Assembly: GCA_047495785.1 (NCBI GenBank)
Contig: JBLDXI010000025.1
Location: 1,984,001-2,048,000 of the forward strand
Length of the DNA: 64,000 nt
Direction: 5' to 3'
From: Lepidodermella squamata
Taxonomy: Eukaryota > Gastrotricha
Position 1 is the first letter of the stretch. Each line of letters opens with the position of its first letter. The position numbers and the translations under genes are program-made. This document shows positions 24,101 through 35,905 of this stretch, in pieces. The notes beneath the pieces were generated by a model. It had not been told where the DNA came from. It did not search any database and saw only the letters and a program-made list of their open reading frames with translations.

Positions 24101-27100
24101 CCAATGCGATGAATTTTGTCGCGTTTCCGGCTACGTTCGAAGCCGTGCATTCGTAAGACCCAGTAACGGCCGTTGAAACGTCAAAAAGAACGAGATGACC
24201 ATTCGGAAGTTGAGCGAAAGGCAAATTTGAGCCGAGAACTGGCCGTCCGTTGAATGCCCAGTTGTAGATTGGGGGCGGAATGCCAGTTGCGTCGCAGTGA
24301 AGCGTCACATTATGGCCAACAATGACCGTGTAAGCCTCCTCGCGCAAGGTCATAGAAGGCGGAACTGAAAAAAGAGAAAAAAATTGATATCAGGACTGAT
24401 CGTTTCAAGCCAAGATGGAAAAAATGTTCAATAATTTTTTTTTATTTTAGCTCAATTTTGGAATTTGAAAAAAATTTGAAAATTGAAATTAATTTTAAGT
24501 TTTCGAGACGAATCTCTCTTTGTTATTTCAAGTTAAAGAAAAATGCTTTGAATTTACCTCGAACTAACAGCCGAAGTCGTTTGCTGGCTTCACCGGCCAA
24601 ATTTTTCGCCTTGCATTCGTACCAAGCGTCATCCGACGGCGAAGCGCCGAAAATTTCCAACCCAGTCGGGCTGATGTAGTAGTGCGGGTTGCTGATGGCT
24701 AACGGCGAGCCATTCTGCATCCAAATAACGGACGGCCTAGGATGGCCAGAGACGTTGCAAGGCAGGAAGATTGAATCGCCGTGAACTACGGCGAAATCGA
24801 CGAGGTCAGAGTCGAGAATTCGCGGTGGCACTTGGACTTCGAGTACGATTGACGTGCGCGACATGCCGCCAATGTTGCGAGCCTCACAGACGTACTCGCC
24901 CAGATCGCTGAATTTCACGGATTTGAAGCGCAACAGGTGCAGATTGTCGACGCTTTCGAACTTGATGTTGTCAGTAACAAGCAAACGCTCGCCGTCTTTG
25001 TACCAAGAAATCTTTAAGAAAAATCGTTAAATTATAATTAAAAAATTAAAAATTGAACTAATTTTTCGAATTAAACCCATCGAGAGAATGTTCCATCTTT
25101 CATCCACGATTCAACCGGAGAAATCAAAAATTTACCCAGAGAACCCGGAAACCCCGATGGTAACTGGATCGATAATTTTCGGTATTTTCCCCGGTTGGAC
25201 CACATTTCTCCGAATTATTTTTAATCCCATTGGCAATTAAGATACTTGAATACTGTTCTCGTGATACTTTCAATTTTTCTAAAAAATTTCAGGCCATAAG
25301 ACGCGACTCTCATTTTAGAGATTCTGAAATTGCCAAAATTCGAAATTGAAATTAATTTAATACAATTTAATCCATTTCCCGTGGTGGAATCGGTCTTAAA
25401 CATTCTTTAATAATCGAATTTCGAAATTCTGAATTTTTTTCGAACAGTTTACGATTGCGAATAGATTAGAAACGCTAAGATTTTCAATTTTTCATAAGAA
25501 TTTTCGCTAAAGAGAAATTTAGGCAGAAATTAAAATTTATTTAATAATTAAGTTTTCCGTAATTTTACCTCAGGTTTTGGATTTCCGTAGACAAGAACGC
25601 AAGATAGCTGCGACGAACTGCCTTCAACAGCCACAATATAAGGATATCTGTTCGAAATCCTCGGTGGCATGAGACCAGTCACAGTCACCTTAAGATCGTG
25701 CTCATCGCGCCCGAATCGATTCTCAGCAACACATCGATACAAGCCTTCATCAGTCAAATTAACGTCACTGAGGGTCAAAACCGGCTCGGTTGAAACTGTG
25801 ACATTGCTCGATTGATACAACTTCGCCTCGCGACTTGTCGAAGCGCCAACGAGGCGGACCCACTGAATCTGCGGGTCAGGGCTGCCGAGGGCTGAACAAG
25901 CGATTGAAGTGTTTTGCCCAATTTCCACGCTGATTGCGCCGCTCTGGAGCAGAATTTTCGGCCGTAGACCCACCTCGAGCATGATTTTACTCTGGGCGAG
26001 GCCAACACTGTTCTTCGCCTCGCACATGTAAGGCCCGGCGTCGGGTTGGACCGAGTCTAACAAAACCAGAGTGCCGTCAGTTCGGATATTCCGCCTGCCA
26101 TCAGCTAGAACCGGCTTATCGCCTTTGAACCACGAAGTTTCGGGTGTTGGAAGGCCTTTGACCGGGCATTTCAAAATCGCTCGATCCCCAGCTGCCACGC
26201 TGATGTGGTCAGGGTGGGGTAGGATGATAGGCGCCTCCCAGTACATGAAAGACGTTGACTTCTGCGATTTGCCTGCCGAATTTTCGCCGATACATGTGTA
26301 CTCGCCAGCATCCGCTTTCGCCATTTCGTGAATTCGAAGCCACGGCCCGGATAGGGAGAATTTTTCGGAATCGGCTATCTTCTTACCGCCGCGGTACCAG
26401 TGAACTTTCGGCAACGGATAGCCGGTTGCTTCGCATTTTAACGTGGCATGGTCACCCTGGACAAATGTCTCCTTGTCAGTCGTGATTTGAACCTCAGGAG
26501 CGCCTTAAAGCCCAGAATAAAAGTTAAAAATTAATTTAAAAAATTCAATTCGACTTACGATGAACTGCGACATGGACGGCTTTTTGCCGGGTTCCGCCCT
26601 CATTTTCCGCTTTACAAATGAAATCGCCTTCGTCGCTCAGGTAAACGTCCCTGGAAAAAAAAGAAAAATGTTTAGTAAATTCTTCACTGAGAAACGAAAA
26701 ATCTAGTATCATCCCTAAATTAATTCGGATCGCTTTCGTGCTTTTTAAGAATTTTTTAATTTTTTTGAAGAAATCAGCTCAGATTGGCAAAATTTCTTCT
26801 CTGATCTTATTAAAATTAAGATGGATCTGTCTCACGAAAAATCGCGTAACTGACTTGATGATAAGAGTTCCATTGCCGAGTACTGTGAATCGGCCCTCGG
26901 TTTTCACCGGGGTGCCGTATTTATCGAGCCAGCTGACGTTGACGAATGACGAAACACTTTCGACCAAGCAGTTAATTTGAAGAGTCTGGCCTGGCGTTGC
27001 AGTCGCGTTAGATTCAACGATAATTTCAGGCGGAGGATCTGAAAATAAAATTAGGAAAATTGTTATGAAAAATTTCAAAGGACATACCAACGATTTCGAG

Positions 27101-28926
27101 GTAAGTTGAAGAGGCTGAATAGCCGGCCGAATTACTCGCATTGCACGTGTAAACACCCTCGTGAAGGCTATTCGGACTCTCGATTCGATAAGTCACATTG
27201 GTCGAGTGCCTAAAATTCAATCAATATCTCAGTTTTGAAAAATTGAACAAGAGAAATTCATACTGGAATTGCTGAGCTGGCCCTAGGGCATGGGTGTCTT
27301 TGATCCAGCGAACACTGAACGGAACCAGCGAGTAAATTTGACAATTGATGACGATTATTTCATTCTCAACAGTCGCTCGAATCGATGGAATCATGAAAGT
27401 AATAGGTTTTACTGCCCGTTCAGCACTGATCGCAGTCTGAGTCGTTCGCCTGAATTCAAAGCCATGCGGATCAGTTCCAACAACCTGAAAAAATGAGATA
27501 AAAAATCATGAAATTCATCAAAAAATAATAAAACAAAAATCCGCCTTAATTAAAAAGGCTCCGAAAATTCTCATTAATATTAACAATGCGTTTTTCTAAA
27601 ATTTACCCGCAGATAGAAAAAATCGATATCAGGAACAGTCAAAGATGCGTTGTAAAGAGTCCGGCTGTTTCCGATCGGATGAAGCGGTGTTTCAAGTTGA
27701 ACCTGTCCGACCAAATCCACGAATTCCAGTGTCCTCGCCAGTCCCGGCGCAATCGATTCCGTCAAATTAATCAACGCGTGCATGGGTACGCCGGCAACCG
27801 GGCGGCGGACAGCCACCGAAAATTCAGCGGTCGGCATTTTTGAGAAACCGTACACGAAATTAAGCGATGACAGGCCGGTAATACGAACGGTATGCGGCTT
27901 ATCCGAAACGACCTGGATCTTCCAAATACCAGGCTCTGGTCGGTAGTAATTCGCGACGAACACGTTATCGAGACTCAGCAAGACATTCAACCCATTTTTC
28001 ACACCGATTGTTTTACCCTGAGGGTTTTTTATTCCTAATTTCGCTCCTCCACCACTCAGAGATACGGTAATTTCTTGCAGTTTTGAATCAATCGGTAATG
28101 AGTACACATTTTTATGTCGTTTCGGGTCTGTGTCAACTGAAACTAGGTTAACTTTTCGTGTTTGAATCGCGACGCGGACGAAATTTAGCACTTGGTTGAC
28201 CTCAGATTTTCTCAGGAGAAAAACTTGACCAGACGAGGTGGCTGCGATTTTTTCAAAGGCCTTGAAACCCGGGTGATTTGTGTCATTACAATCTCCGGTC
28301 ATTACGAACACGACCTGGGACTGTTTTTGTTGAATCAGCGATAAAACCGAGTCGGTGAGGTAGTAATCTTTCGCCCTGGCATCTGTGAAGACGTAGATGA
28401 AGGAGAAGGGCAGCGAGACTTCCAGGGCTAGTTTTATCGCAGTGATAGCCATTTCCGGGCAATCGCCGCCGCCCTGAACGTACAAATCACGCAGATGCTT
28501 GTGAAATTTGTTCGGGTCGGTCGTTTGAAGTACGGGGCCGACGTCTGGGTCATGAAACGGCACGAGCACGTAATTAGCGAGCGGCTTCTCGCGTCGCGCC
28601 AGGGTCGTCGCGAGAATTTTAGCCGCACCTTCAATAACCTGAACTAGGTCATCGTACATCGAACCGGTTACGTCGAACACGAACGACAACGACGCTGCGC
28701 CTGATTCGCTGGCGGCTAGGGTCGATGCGGAGTCGACGTCGCTGACAATGGGCGGTGAAGAATGCACGGCGGCACCTTGGCCAGCGATTTGAATAACGGC
28801 CTGTTGAGAGATGGCCTTTTCGATTGGATCATCGCCTGGGTCGTTTGCCGATGTCTCCGCACAGGCGACAAACGACACGGCAAAAGCGAGATAAAATAAA
28901 CGAAATATTAAGGCGAACATGTTCAT
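12177..28926 (-). CDS. HMCN: Hemicentin (VWA, ~28 Ig, 6 TSP1, G2F, 7 EGF-CA, fibulin-type C-terminus)
   Basis: The first exon (28926) gives a signal peptide and a VWA domain with the MIDAS-like motif FVFDVTGSMYDDL, the hemicentin hallmark. About 28 I-set Ig domains follow between 27.4 and 16.2 kb, each with C, W, D-x-G-x-Y-x-C and usually a PP start. Six TSP1 repeats (15.9-14.9 kb; W-x2-WS-x-CS-x-SCG) precede a G2F/nidogen barrel split by an intron. Then come five calcium-binding EGF domains, a basic linker with MVRRRT, two more EGF domains and a fibulin-type tail ending 'ISEYPF'. Hemicentins are secreted matrix proteins that organise basement-membrane linkages and cell anchoring. The order matches vertebrate HMCN1, with fewer Ig domains than the roughly 44-48 usual there and in C. 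elegans HIM-4. There are some 18 introns; exact junctions are predicted. Confidence 0.95.
14301..14420. repeat. Dispersed intronic repeat, copy 1 (hemicentin G2F intron)
   Basis: It contains TTTACCGGAGAAAACCCGG, then GGTAACTGGTTCGGTAATTT, then a mirrored half ending TTTCTCCGG. CCGGAGAAA at one end and TTTCTCCGG at the other make it self-complementary. It shares the GGTAACTGG core with copies at about 22.8, 25.1 and 32.6 kb. Confidence 0.75.
22790..22950. repeat. Dispersed intronic repeat, copy 2 (hemicentin intron)
   Basis: This copy has ATCCACGATTTTATC, TTTACCGGGGGAAACC, CGGTAACTGGTTCGGTAATT and CTCGGATTTTTTAATTCCAT in the same order as copy 3. It lies in the hemicentin intron between about 22.3 and 23.1 kb. 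Confidence 0.7.
24012..24038. repeat. (AAAAT)n microsatellite
   Basis: About four to five units of AAAAT/AAATA lie in a hemicentin intron. Confidence 0.6.
25090..25260. repeat. Dispersed intronic repeat, copy 3 (hemicentin intron splitting an Ig domain)
   Basis: The order is CATCCACGATT, TTTACCCAGAGAACCCGG, GATGGTAACTGGATCGATAA, TTTCGGTATTTTCCCCGG and TTTCTCCG. It enlarges an intron that splits one Ig domain between its two cysteines (about 25.0-25.57 kb). Confidence 0.72.
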
Positions 28927-31422
28927 GACATGCTTCTAACGCCTTAAACTAAACACAATAAAAGTAACATTTGATCAGTTTTAGAGAAACAGAAATTCTA
29001 AAATTGTACGCGCAAAATGTTTACCTAAAAAGTCCTCCTTAAAATAATTAGCAATTTTTGCGCGTTCATAAATTTAAATTGCGTGCTCACACGTAATATT
29101 CTAATATTTCGAATATTCATGGCTTGAGAGGAATGAAAAAATACATAAAATTCACGTCGAAATACCGCTCAAGTATGAAAGCGTTAATAGTATAAACGAA
29201 TAATCCGAATTTTGAAACGAAGACGTTAGTTTACGTGACATTGAGGAGTAAAAGGCTCGGAAAATCAGTCAGTCAGCTAGGCGCCTAATGTGTTTAGTCT
29301 GGATTGATGATGGTGTGGAACGAGTGAGATGGGATTACGGGCTTGTCCGTTCGCTCTCCGCCGCACTGTCTTTTGCGTAACAACCGGGCGCCGAGGGAAG
29401 GGAGAGGGCGCCGGAAGGAGAGGTTCCGCACGGTCGGACTCGCTGCTCAGTGCCCATCAAGATAACCGCGGGTCGGCCCTTGCTACGTATAACAGCTGCG
29501 TGCGATGATGATGACTTTGACTTGTTCGCTAACTAGCGAGTTGTGCGCCCACTCTCCGGCTAAAAATAATAAATAGCAATAATCTGTTTTACAGCCGTGC
29601 CTATTACCCTTTTGGCCTTGAGTGTGTGCGCGCAATAATAATTTTGAAGCGCGTGCGCGCAAAGGCCGGGGCGCACTAATTACCTCCTGATGCGCGCGGG
29701 ATACTCGATACAATACGCGCCCGGGAAATAAACCGGTGTTACATAACACCGGCAGTGTCCGTTAAAAACGGAGCTAAAAACGCTTTGAAAATCGATCCCC
29801 CTACAAACCTCACGTTATAATAATGATAACACAATAACAAATGTGATGATGAACGAGCGCGTATAAAATCATCGGCAATTTGGCTCGGTGATATTGATTG
29901 ATAGGCGATTCTCGGAGTAGTGGGCCGTCAAATAACAACAGCGATTGCTAATGATAACAAACAACCGCGGAGGCGCTGCGCTATCATCACTGAGCCCACG
30001 CGTAACGGTCGTTTTTACTGTTGTTTCGTTGATGGAGAGCCGAAAGAATTGGTAAACAAACAAGGGAAAAGGTTTTAGCACACCCTGAAACCGAGCTGCT
30101 GAAATACAGGTAACAGGAGATAGCGAGTTAATGAATTGGAAAATACGATTAAATTTTGTAAAATAGGTACCTATCATAATTCTGACTTCTTTTCAATCAC
30201 ACAACAATGATTTGTCATTTTTCAATTTTTCAATTAAAAAATACACAAATTTCAGATTAAAAATGAAAGAAAATTGAATAAAACTTTGAATTTTTTATAT
30301 TTTCTAACACACGTGAAACACTTTCGGATTTTCTTATCTGGATTAGTTATTTTTCCTTTTTTCTTTATTTTTTACAAAATAATCATTGAAAATTGCTGTT
30401 TTTATTGTTGTAATCCGAGTAAAATGAATCTGAAGCTGAACGTGATTCGCGATTAGAGATTTGTAAACAGTGATATTTACCCAAGGGCCAAATCATGTTT
30501 TTTCTTCACATCACAACATCCAAAATGGTAAAATGTGTTGATCGGTATAGCAGCAGAGGTGTGTTATCAGCACATGGGAGATCGATCGTTGAGCGCGATG
30601 ATAACAATTCGAAAATCACACCTCTCACGCGGGTGCGTGCGCGTCTTTTATTGCGCGCGCGCGCGCGTGACCTACAAACATAAAAATTGGCGCCAAAGAC
30701 GCGGCGCGCTGTTGCAGCAGTGTATAAGACGAAAAACGATGAATTGAAACGAACGAAAACGATATGAAGGCTGTTTTATGGCCATGTCTGCAGCACCACC
30801 TGTGATTATCAACCGGCGACACACCTGATGCGGCGCCTATGATGGCAAAATGTAGCCGAATTATACAAGACACTGATATACCTAAACCTAATTTGCCGAT
30901 TTTCTAGAACACTCCAGTCACTATAAGTTAGATTGTTCCTATTTGAGGCCAGTTTTTCATTACAAGTGCATAATATTTCACCCATAACGGCCTATTTTTT
31001 CTCCTCAGCAGGAAATAATAGAAAGAATTTGGACTAATATTTTGAGATTTTCTTCGAGAAAATTACGACTCCAAAGCTTTTCTTCAGATTTTTCAGATTT
31101 TCTGTCATTTTCATGCATCACTGAATGTCTCATCCAAGAAACGAGTCTAAAAGACTGTTTACTTGAACCTAAAAGTCATTCATGTAACACCCATTGTATT
31201 ATTTTCATTACAGAGTAAACAATGACTTATTAGCCAGAAAATAGCCGCATTATTAGGAAACTCTTTTACATGGCAACCGTCGCCCAAGTCACTTTTATTA
31301 AATAAAGACGCGTGTCAAGGAGGCGTAACCACAGTCACGTGCTGCCACGCCTTAAGCACTAGTCTGGTAATTTTTAAATTTTCAAAAATTTATAGGCAAA
31401 TTTTATTACTAAAATAAGAAAA
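28927..31422. other. Non-coding region between divergent hemicentin and PLA2-like genes
   Basis: The 2.5 kb holds no convincing coding exon. A GC- and CpG-rich block at about 29330-29720 contrasts with the AT-rich flanks and could carry promoter or 5' UTR sequence for hemicentin. A short alternating GC run (GCGCGCGC) occurs at about 30653-30667. Open frames here are low-complexity by-products of high GC. Confidence 0.45.
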
Positions 31423-33318
31423 ATGGCGTCGAATTACTGCGAATTGGTGTTGTTTTACCTGGTAATCGCGCCGACATTGTTGATTTTAACCGCGCAACAT
31501 TTCAGCCTAATTTTCGTCGACTGTTCCTCGATCAACCATCAACAGCCCTACCCGTCGCTGTTCAGCCTCGACGCCGGCGAAGAGCGCGACCACGTAACAG
31601 CGACACTAACCCACAATAAGCAAGCGGAAATCGACGACCAAGCGCGGCGGAAGGATGAGAATACCGTTGAAAATTTGTTCACAGCCTACTTAACCCAGGC
31701 TATCGGGCGTAATTTAAGCCACGAAATTCGGCAATTTTTACACGAAAATCCCCTACCGCCTATTGATGATCTCGATGAGCGGGGTAATGTCATAGCTGGG
31801 TCGCCACGGTTGGATGAGCACGACGAAGACGGCGATGATTTCGACTACGACAACGACCGGAGCGGGGAGGAGACCCCGTTATTACTAACTCGCGGGTCGC
31901 TTCACCACCGTCAACGGCGTTATATCATCCGCGAGCCGCAGGAGTTGAATTCGATTTTACAGGAAATCAGCGCTGCTCGTAATTTGACGGCTCTTTCGAA
32001 GCAGATGAGTCGCCTGGTGAATCACTTTTGGTACGGCGAGTGGTGCGGTATGGGCTGGTCGAAAATTAACGATACCGTTTCGGACTCGCAGTGTTGCAAA
32101 TGCCGCGGCGGCGTCAAGTCGCCGAATGTTGACACTACGTTGATTCGAAACACCGCCAACGACTGCATGTAAGTTGAAAAAATGAGAGAATTTTTCGGGA
32201 AACGATTCAGCTATTTTGAGAAGTTTAAAGCATTTTTTCGGGATTTTCTTGATTCACAAATAATTCCGAGAAAATTGATTTTGTGCAGCGTGTCCCATAA
32301 TTTTACGCAAGCAAAGAAAATACAGGGTGGCCGAAAAATTCCGCAGAGCGGGAATTCGCTGCGCATCAATTTAATGAGGAGTTTTAAGAAGTTGAAGAAG
32401 TTGTTCAAGCTCTGCGGAATTTTTTGGCCACCCTGTACACGGAAAAGGGTTTAGAAGCTTTAAAATGAGAGACGCAGTGACATCTCATGGCCAGAAAAAT
32501 CACGAGAAAAATAATCATGTATGTTACTTGTTAATGAGATTGAAAAAGTCCTGAGAAATTTGGTCAAACCGGGTAAAATACCGAAAATCCCAAGCCAGTT
32601 ACCATCGGGGTTTTCAGGGTTTTCTCCGGTAAATTTGTAATTTCTTCGGTAAAATCGTGGATGAAGGAAGAGAGATGGGCTTAATTTAAAAAATGTGTGT
32701 TAATTGCTAAAAAAAATAAAAAATTCCAAATGATTGCGCAACTTAACTAAAAAATTAAATTAAGTTATTTAATTTGATTTTGTCTTTAAAAATAGAAAAT
32801 GTGGTGCGCATCCTATCGATCCAGTTGACACGAGCTGCATGCTTCACGACATTTGCTACACCTGTACCCAGTCACCGTAAGTTGACCTAATTTTTTACCT
32901 GAATGCTTACATTCAATTTTGGACTTTTTCGCTAAATTGAGATTTTGTTTATTAAAATTAGAATTAAGAATTAAGAATAGAAAATTTTGAATTTCAATTT
33001 AATTTGAAACCATTTCATCTGGTTAAAATGATTTTTTCCTTATTTTCTAGATTTGATTCTTGGGTAGCGAACTGTGAATGCGAGCGAATAATTTCCTACG
33101 CCGCTAAAGCTGCCGATTGTACACGGTCCGTATCCAAATTGTACCCGGAGATGAACGAGACGATGCGGTACCGGTGGTGCACCTTCTACAAGGGCGCCAT
33201 TCCGCTCTTGTTCGAAAACAAGCCATGCTATTGCCCGCGAAATGGCCAGGCCTTTGTTGCCTTCAGCTTGAAAATGTGCGACCGCGGTCATCTCCTAATA
33301 CCGGTTAAGGCGAAGTGA
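31423..33318 (+). CDS. Secreted phospholipase A2-like proprotein
   Basis: There are three exons: 31423 to about 32170, 32796-32876 and 33051-33318. The N-terminus has a hydrophobic segment (FYLVIAPTLLILTA), then an acidic pro-region of about 150 residues with a furin-like RQRR site. The enzyme-like part has WYGEWCGMG, matching the sPLA2 calcium loop, and CMLHDICY, containing the catalytic His-Asp. The usual CC pair before HD is SC. A cysteine-rich insertion of about 40 residues (QCCKCRGG to NDCIKC) separates the loop from the active site. Secreted PLA2s hydrolyse the sn-2 ester of phospholipids using calcium. The His-Asp pair argues for activity, while the changed cysteine and insertion make it divergent. 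Intron 1 carries two repeats. AATAAA at 33766 is a distant poly(A) candidate. Confidence 0.82.
32321..32437. mobile_element. Short MITE with mariner-like termini, in PLA2 intron 1
   Basis: Inverted arms of about 28 bp, TACAGGGTGGCCGAAAAATT and the complement of AATTTTTTGGCCACCCTGTA, enclose about 60 bp. The ends are TA dinucleotides, consistent with Tc1/mariner TA duplication. A related copy is at 41507-41687. Confidence 0.72.
32530..32690. repeat. Dispersed intronic repeat, copy 4 (inverted, PLA2 intron 1)
   Basis: This is the reverse orientation of copies 1-3: GGGTAAAATACCGAAAATCC, GCCAGTTACCATCGGGG, TTTTCTCCGGTAAATT and AAAATCGTGGATGAA. It starts about 90 bp from the mariner-like MITE. 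Confidence 0.72.
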
Positions 33319-33993
33319 ACAAAACAAAATTATTCGGAAAAATCAACATTTTTTACAAGTGAAATTTTTTTCTTCTTGTTGACGAATAATTTTATCATTG
33401 TACTCGCGCCTATAATTTTTTGTTCATTTTTTTCTCTTTCTCGAACGATTGCCGCATTTTTGAGCGAATCAAAAACTAACCTCGGTTACTTCTCAAAAAA
33501 CGTAATAATCATGAAAAACAAACACGCGGTGCGGAAACTTGTGAATAATCATTTTTTTCAATTTTTTTGTAACGACATTATTATATAATTTATTGCTTTA
33601 TAACACACTACTTACACTGACAACGACAATAATGATAATATATTCGATGAGTTTTAGCCATCAGGTTGTAAAATTTTGTATATTCTATTATTGTTAGATT
33701 TTTTTGAAATCGAAAGTGACAGTAAAAATTGTAAATTAGCCGCCTTTCACGTCGAAGATGAAAAAAATAAAGTCGAGATACATAAGTTGTTGCTCAATTT
33801 CACATTACGGTGTCTAAATAATACTACGTGATAAAAGGTGAAAGATCAATCATCAATATAGCTGGCAAAAAATCAGCTCAGGAAGCGGGTGTGTGATGTT
33901 CCAAGAAATAAATACCCGCCTCCTGCTCTTGCTGCTAAAAATATAACCAGAATAAGATGACTGTTTCAATCATAAGTGATTAGCATTTTCGAA
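33319..33993. other. 3' intergenic between convergent genes
   Basis: AT-rich, non-coding; contains AATAAA at 33766 on the plus strand. No other feature is visible. Confidence 0.35.
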
Positions 33994-35905
33994 TTAGCCG
34001 AAATCATCCAGGTCTTGAGGCGCAACTTCCGTCACGACCCGCTCGTCTAGCTTAATTGCGTTCACCTGGGCTCCGGTGCCGGCTTTCAGGGTCATTTTAC
34101 CGTTCTGTGTCTTCTGCGAACTCTGAGCTGTTCGGCGAACTCGATCAATCAAAGAAATCTATAGAATATAAATAGAATAAAAATAAGCTAAAAAATGATA
34201 AATTGCTTACCCATCGGCCGATCAGCATTAAATCGATCACAGGTTGTAAGATATCGAGGGAGTCGAGTGAGTTAGCGAAGAAAATATGCACAACACCAGG
34301 TCGGCCTTCAAAAGCGGCTAAAGAAGAAAAAAATAATGTGGAAAATGTTAATAAATGATTTTCTATAAAAAATTTGAATTATTATTGAATAAAATTAAAA
34401 ATTAAATTTTAAAATAGTTTTCAATTTTTTGAAATTTCAAAATTTTAAATTTTAAATCTGAAAATTGATTTTTCCAATTTTTCCTCAATGTCAGAGATTT
34501 TAATTCCTTTGATATGAAATTTGAAAGACAGAGTTTAGTTATTAATTTAGAGTTTCAGGGGTGCGATTATAACTTGCTTTTACCTCTAATATGCCGCACT
34601 ATAGTGTCTTTAATTGCACTAGGGTCCAGGCCACCCTCGTGATCGGGAAACGACCTCTCCAGAGGTATTCCGATAAGTTTTTTCAACAAAACATCAAATT
34701 TGTTGACAACAATTAGCAGCGGCTTCATAGAAAATTGACGCAGTCGAACAAGCGAATTTTGCATGTTATCGATATTTCGCATTAGTACAGACTTGGTGAC
34801 ACCTTCTCGCGTGCTCATCGCACCGTGCTGTGATACGTCATATACGTATAGTATGCAATCGAACGCCTCAGGCTGATTAAGCAGATAGCGCTTCCCTGTA
34901 AGATCACCAGTGATTTCCATCATCCTGTAAAAAAATCCAAACTTAAGCGTCCCTGGTTACCGTGGTTGCTAAGGACTTACACTAGCGAGTGCTTCGATGG
35001 TAGGCTGATTTCAACGGCTTGCAGGCTCTTCTCGTGACCCTGCTGGCTGTTGGCCATCGCGAGAAGTTGCTTCTGAGCAACACTTCCCAACGAATTCTTC
35101 GAATCAGTCCCGCCCATATAGTCAATATGCATGAGATCAGCCATTGACGGCATGTAATCGTCGGCTAAAATTCGCTTGATGTGCGAAATGGCACTGGAAA
35201 CAAATTAATGATTGAAAAATCATGAATTAAATTGGCTTACTAATCAAAGGTCGATGAGTAGATTTTCCGTTGTAAATTGTTGGTTTCAATGAAGTTTTGA
35301 ACCTCGTAATCGTAGATGAAGTTGCCAATTGCGCCGATGAGTTCGTCATTCGGGACAATCGTTCCATTCAACATCGAACAGTTGGCAAGAGCCCGTTGTA
35401 GCAGCTCCATCATCTCGGTGTTTTGGATCCGGCAATTCAGGCGATGAATTTCTCGCCAAAGTAGCTTCACTGAGTCGAAGACGCATAGACGCATCAGAGC
35501 TCGAGCTGTGTGAAGTTCTTCAGGTGAAAAACGGTACCCGCAACATATTCGAGCTTGTTTGATCAGCGTAGTCTTGCCAGATCCGCGGGGGCCAACGACC
35601 AGGACACATACGACTTTTTTATGCTTCTGGGCGCCCTGGGCGTTGGTTCCAGCTTGGCTCCCAGGCACTCGTCGACCGCCACCACCTGGTCCGTCATCTC
35701 CGAACCGTTTCGACGCACCGCCTCGTCCTGTTCCTCCGATGACGACAGGCCCGCTACTGCCTCCCCCTGGGTTGGGGCTCACCGACCGGGAGATTCCAGG
35801 TGACCCGGGCGTGAGGCCCCTCTTATCGCCCAGGTTCTGCATGGCCGTAGCGGGCGCGCTGGCAGTAGACGCCGGCATAGGTGAAACCGCGGACGCAGAT
35901 GGCAT
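33994..35905 (-). CDS. Divergent G-protein alpha-subunit-like protein
   Basis: The exons join as a Ras-like GTPase fold with a G-alpha-type helical insertion. In order: a Gly/Pro/Ser-rich N-terminus, the P-loop VVGPRGSGKTTL, a helical region (EELHTARALMRLCVFDSVKL), 'HIKRILADDYMPS' (G-alpha 'DYxPT' position), MMEITGDLTGKR at switch II, 'AFDCILYVYDVSQHG', 'PLLIVVNKFDVLL' (NKxD present) and 'VVHIFFANSLDSLD' at the TCAT position. The switch I arginine segment (RTRxKTTG) is DLMHIDYMGGT, so it lacks the arginine. The switch II DVGGQ is EITGD by ungapped alignment, so the catalytic glutamine is absent. No N-terminal MGxxxS is visible, and about 50 extra residues replace the receptor-contacting C-terminus. 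The start at 35905 is the first in-frame ATG; an upstream exon is possible because a TTTTGCAG acceptor lies just before. Confidence 0.8.

Noticed and set aside
29483-29749. 89-residue open frame in the GC-rich block
   Set aside because: Composition alone explains it: Arg/Leu/His-rich, no domain, no splice context.
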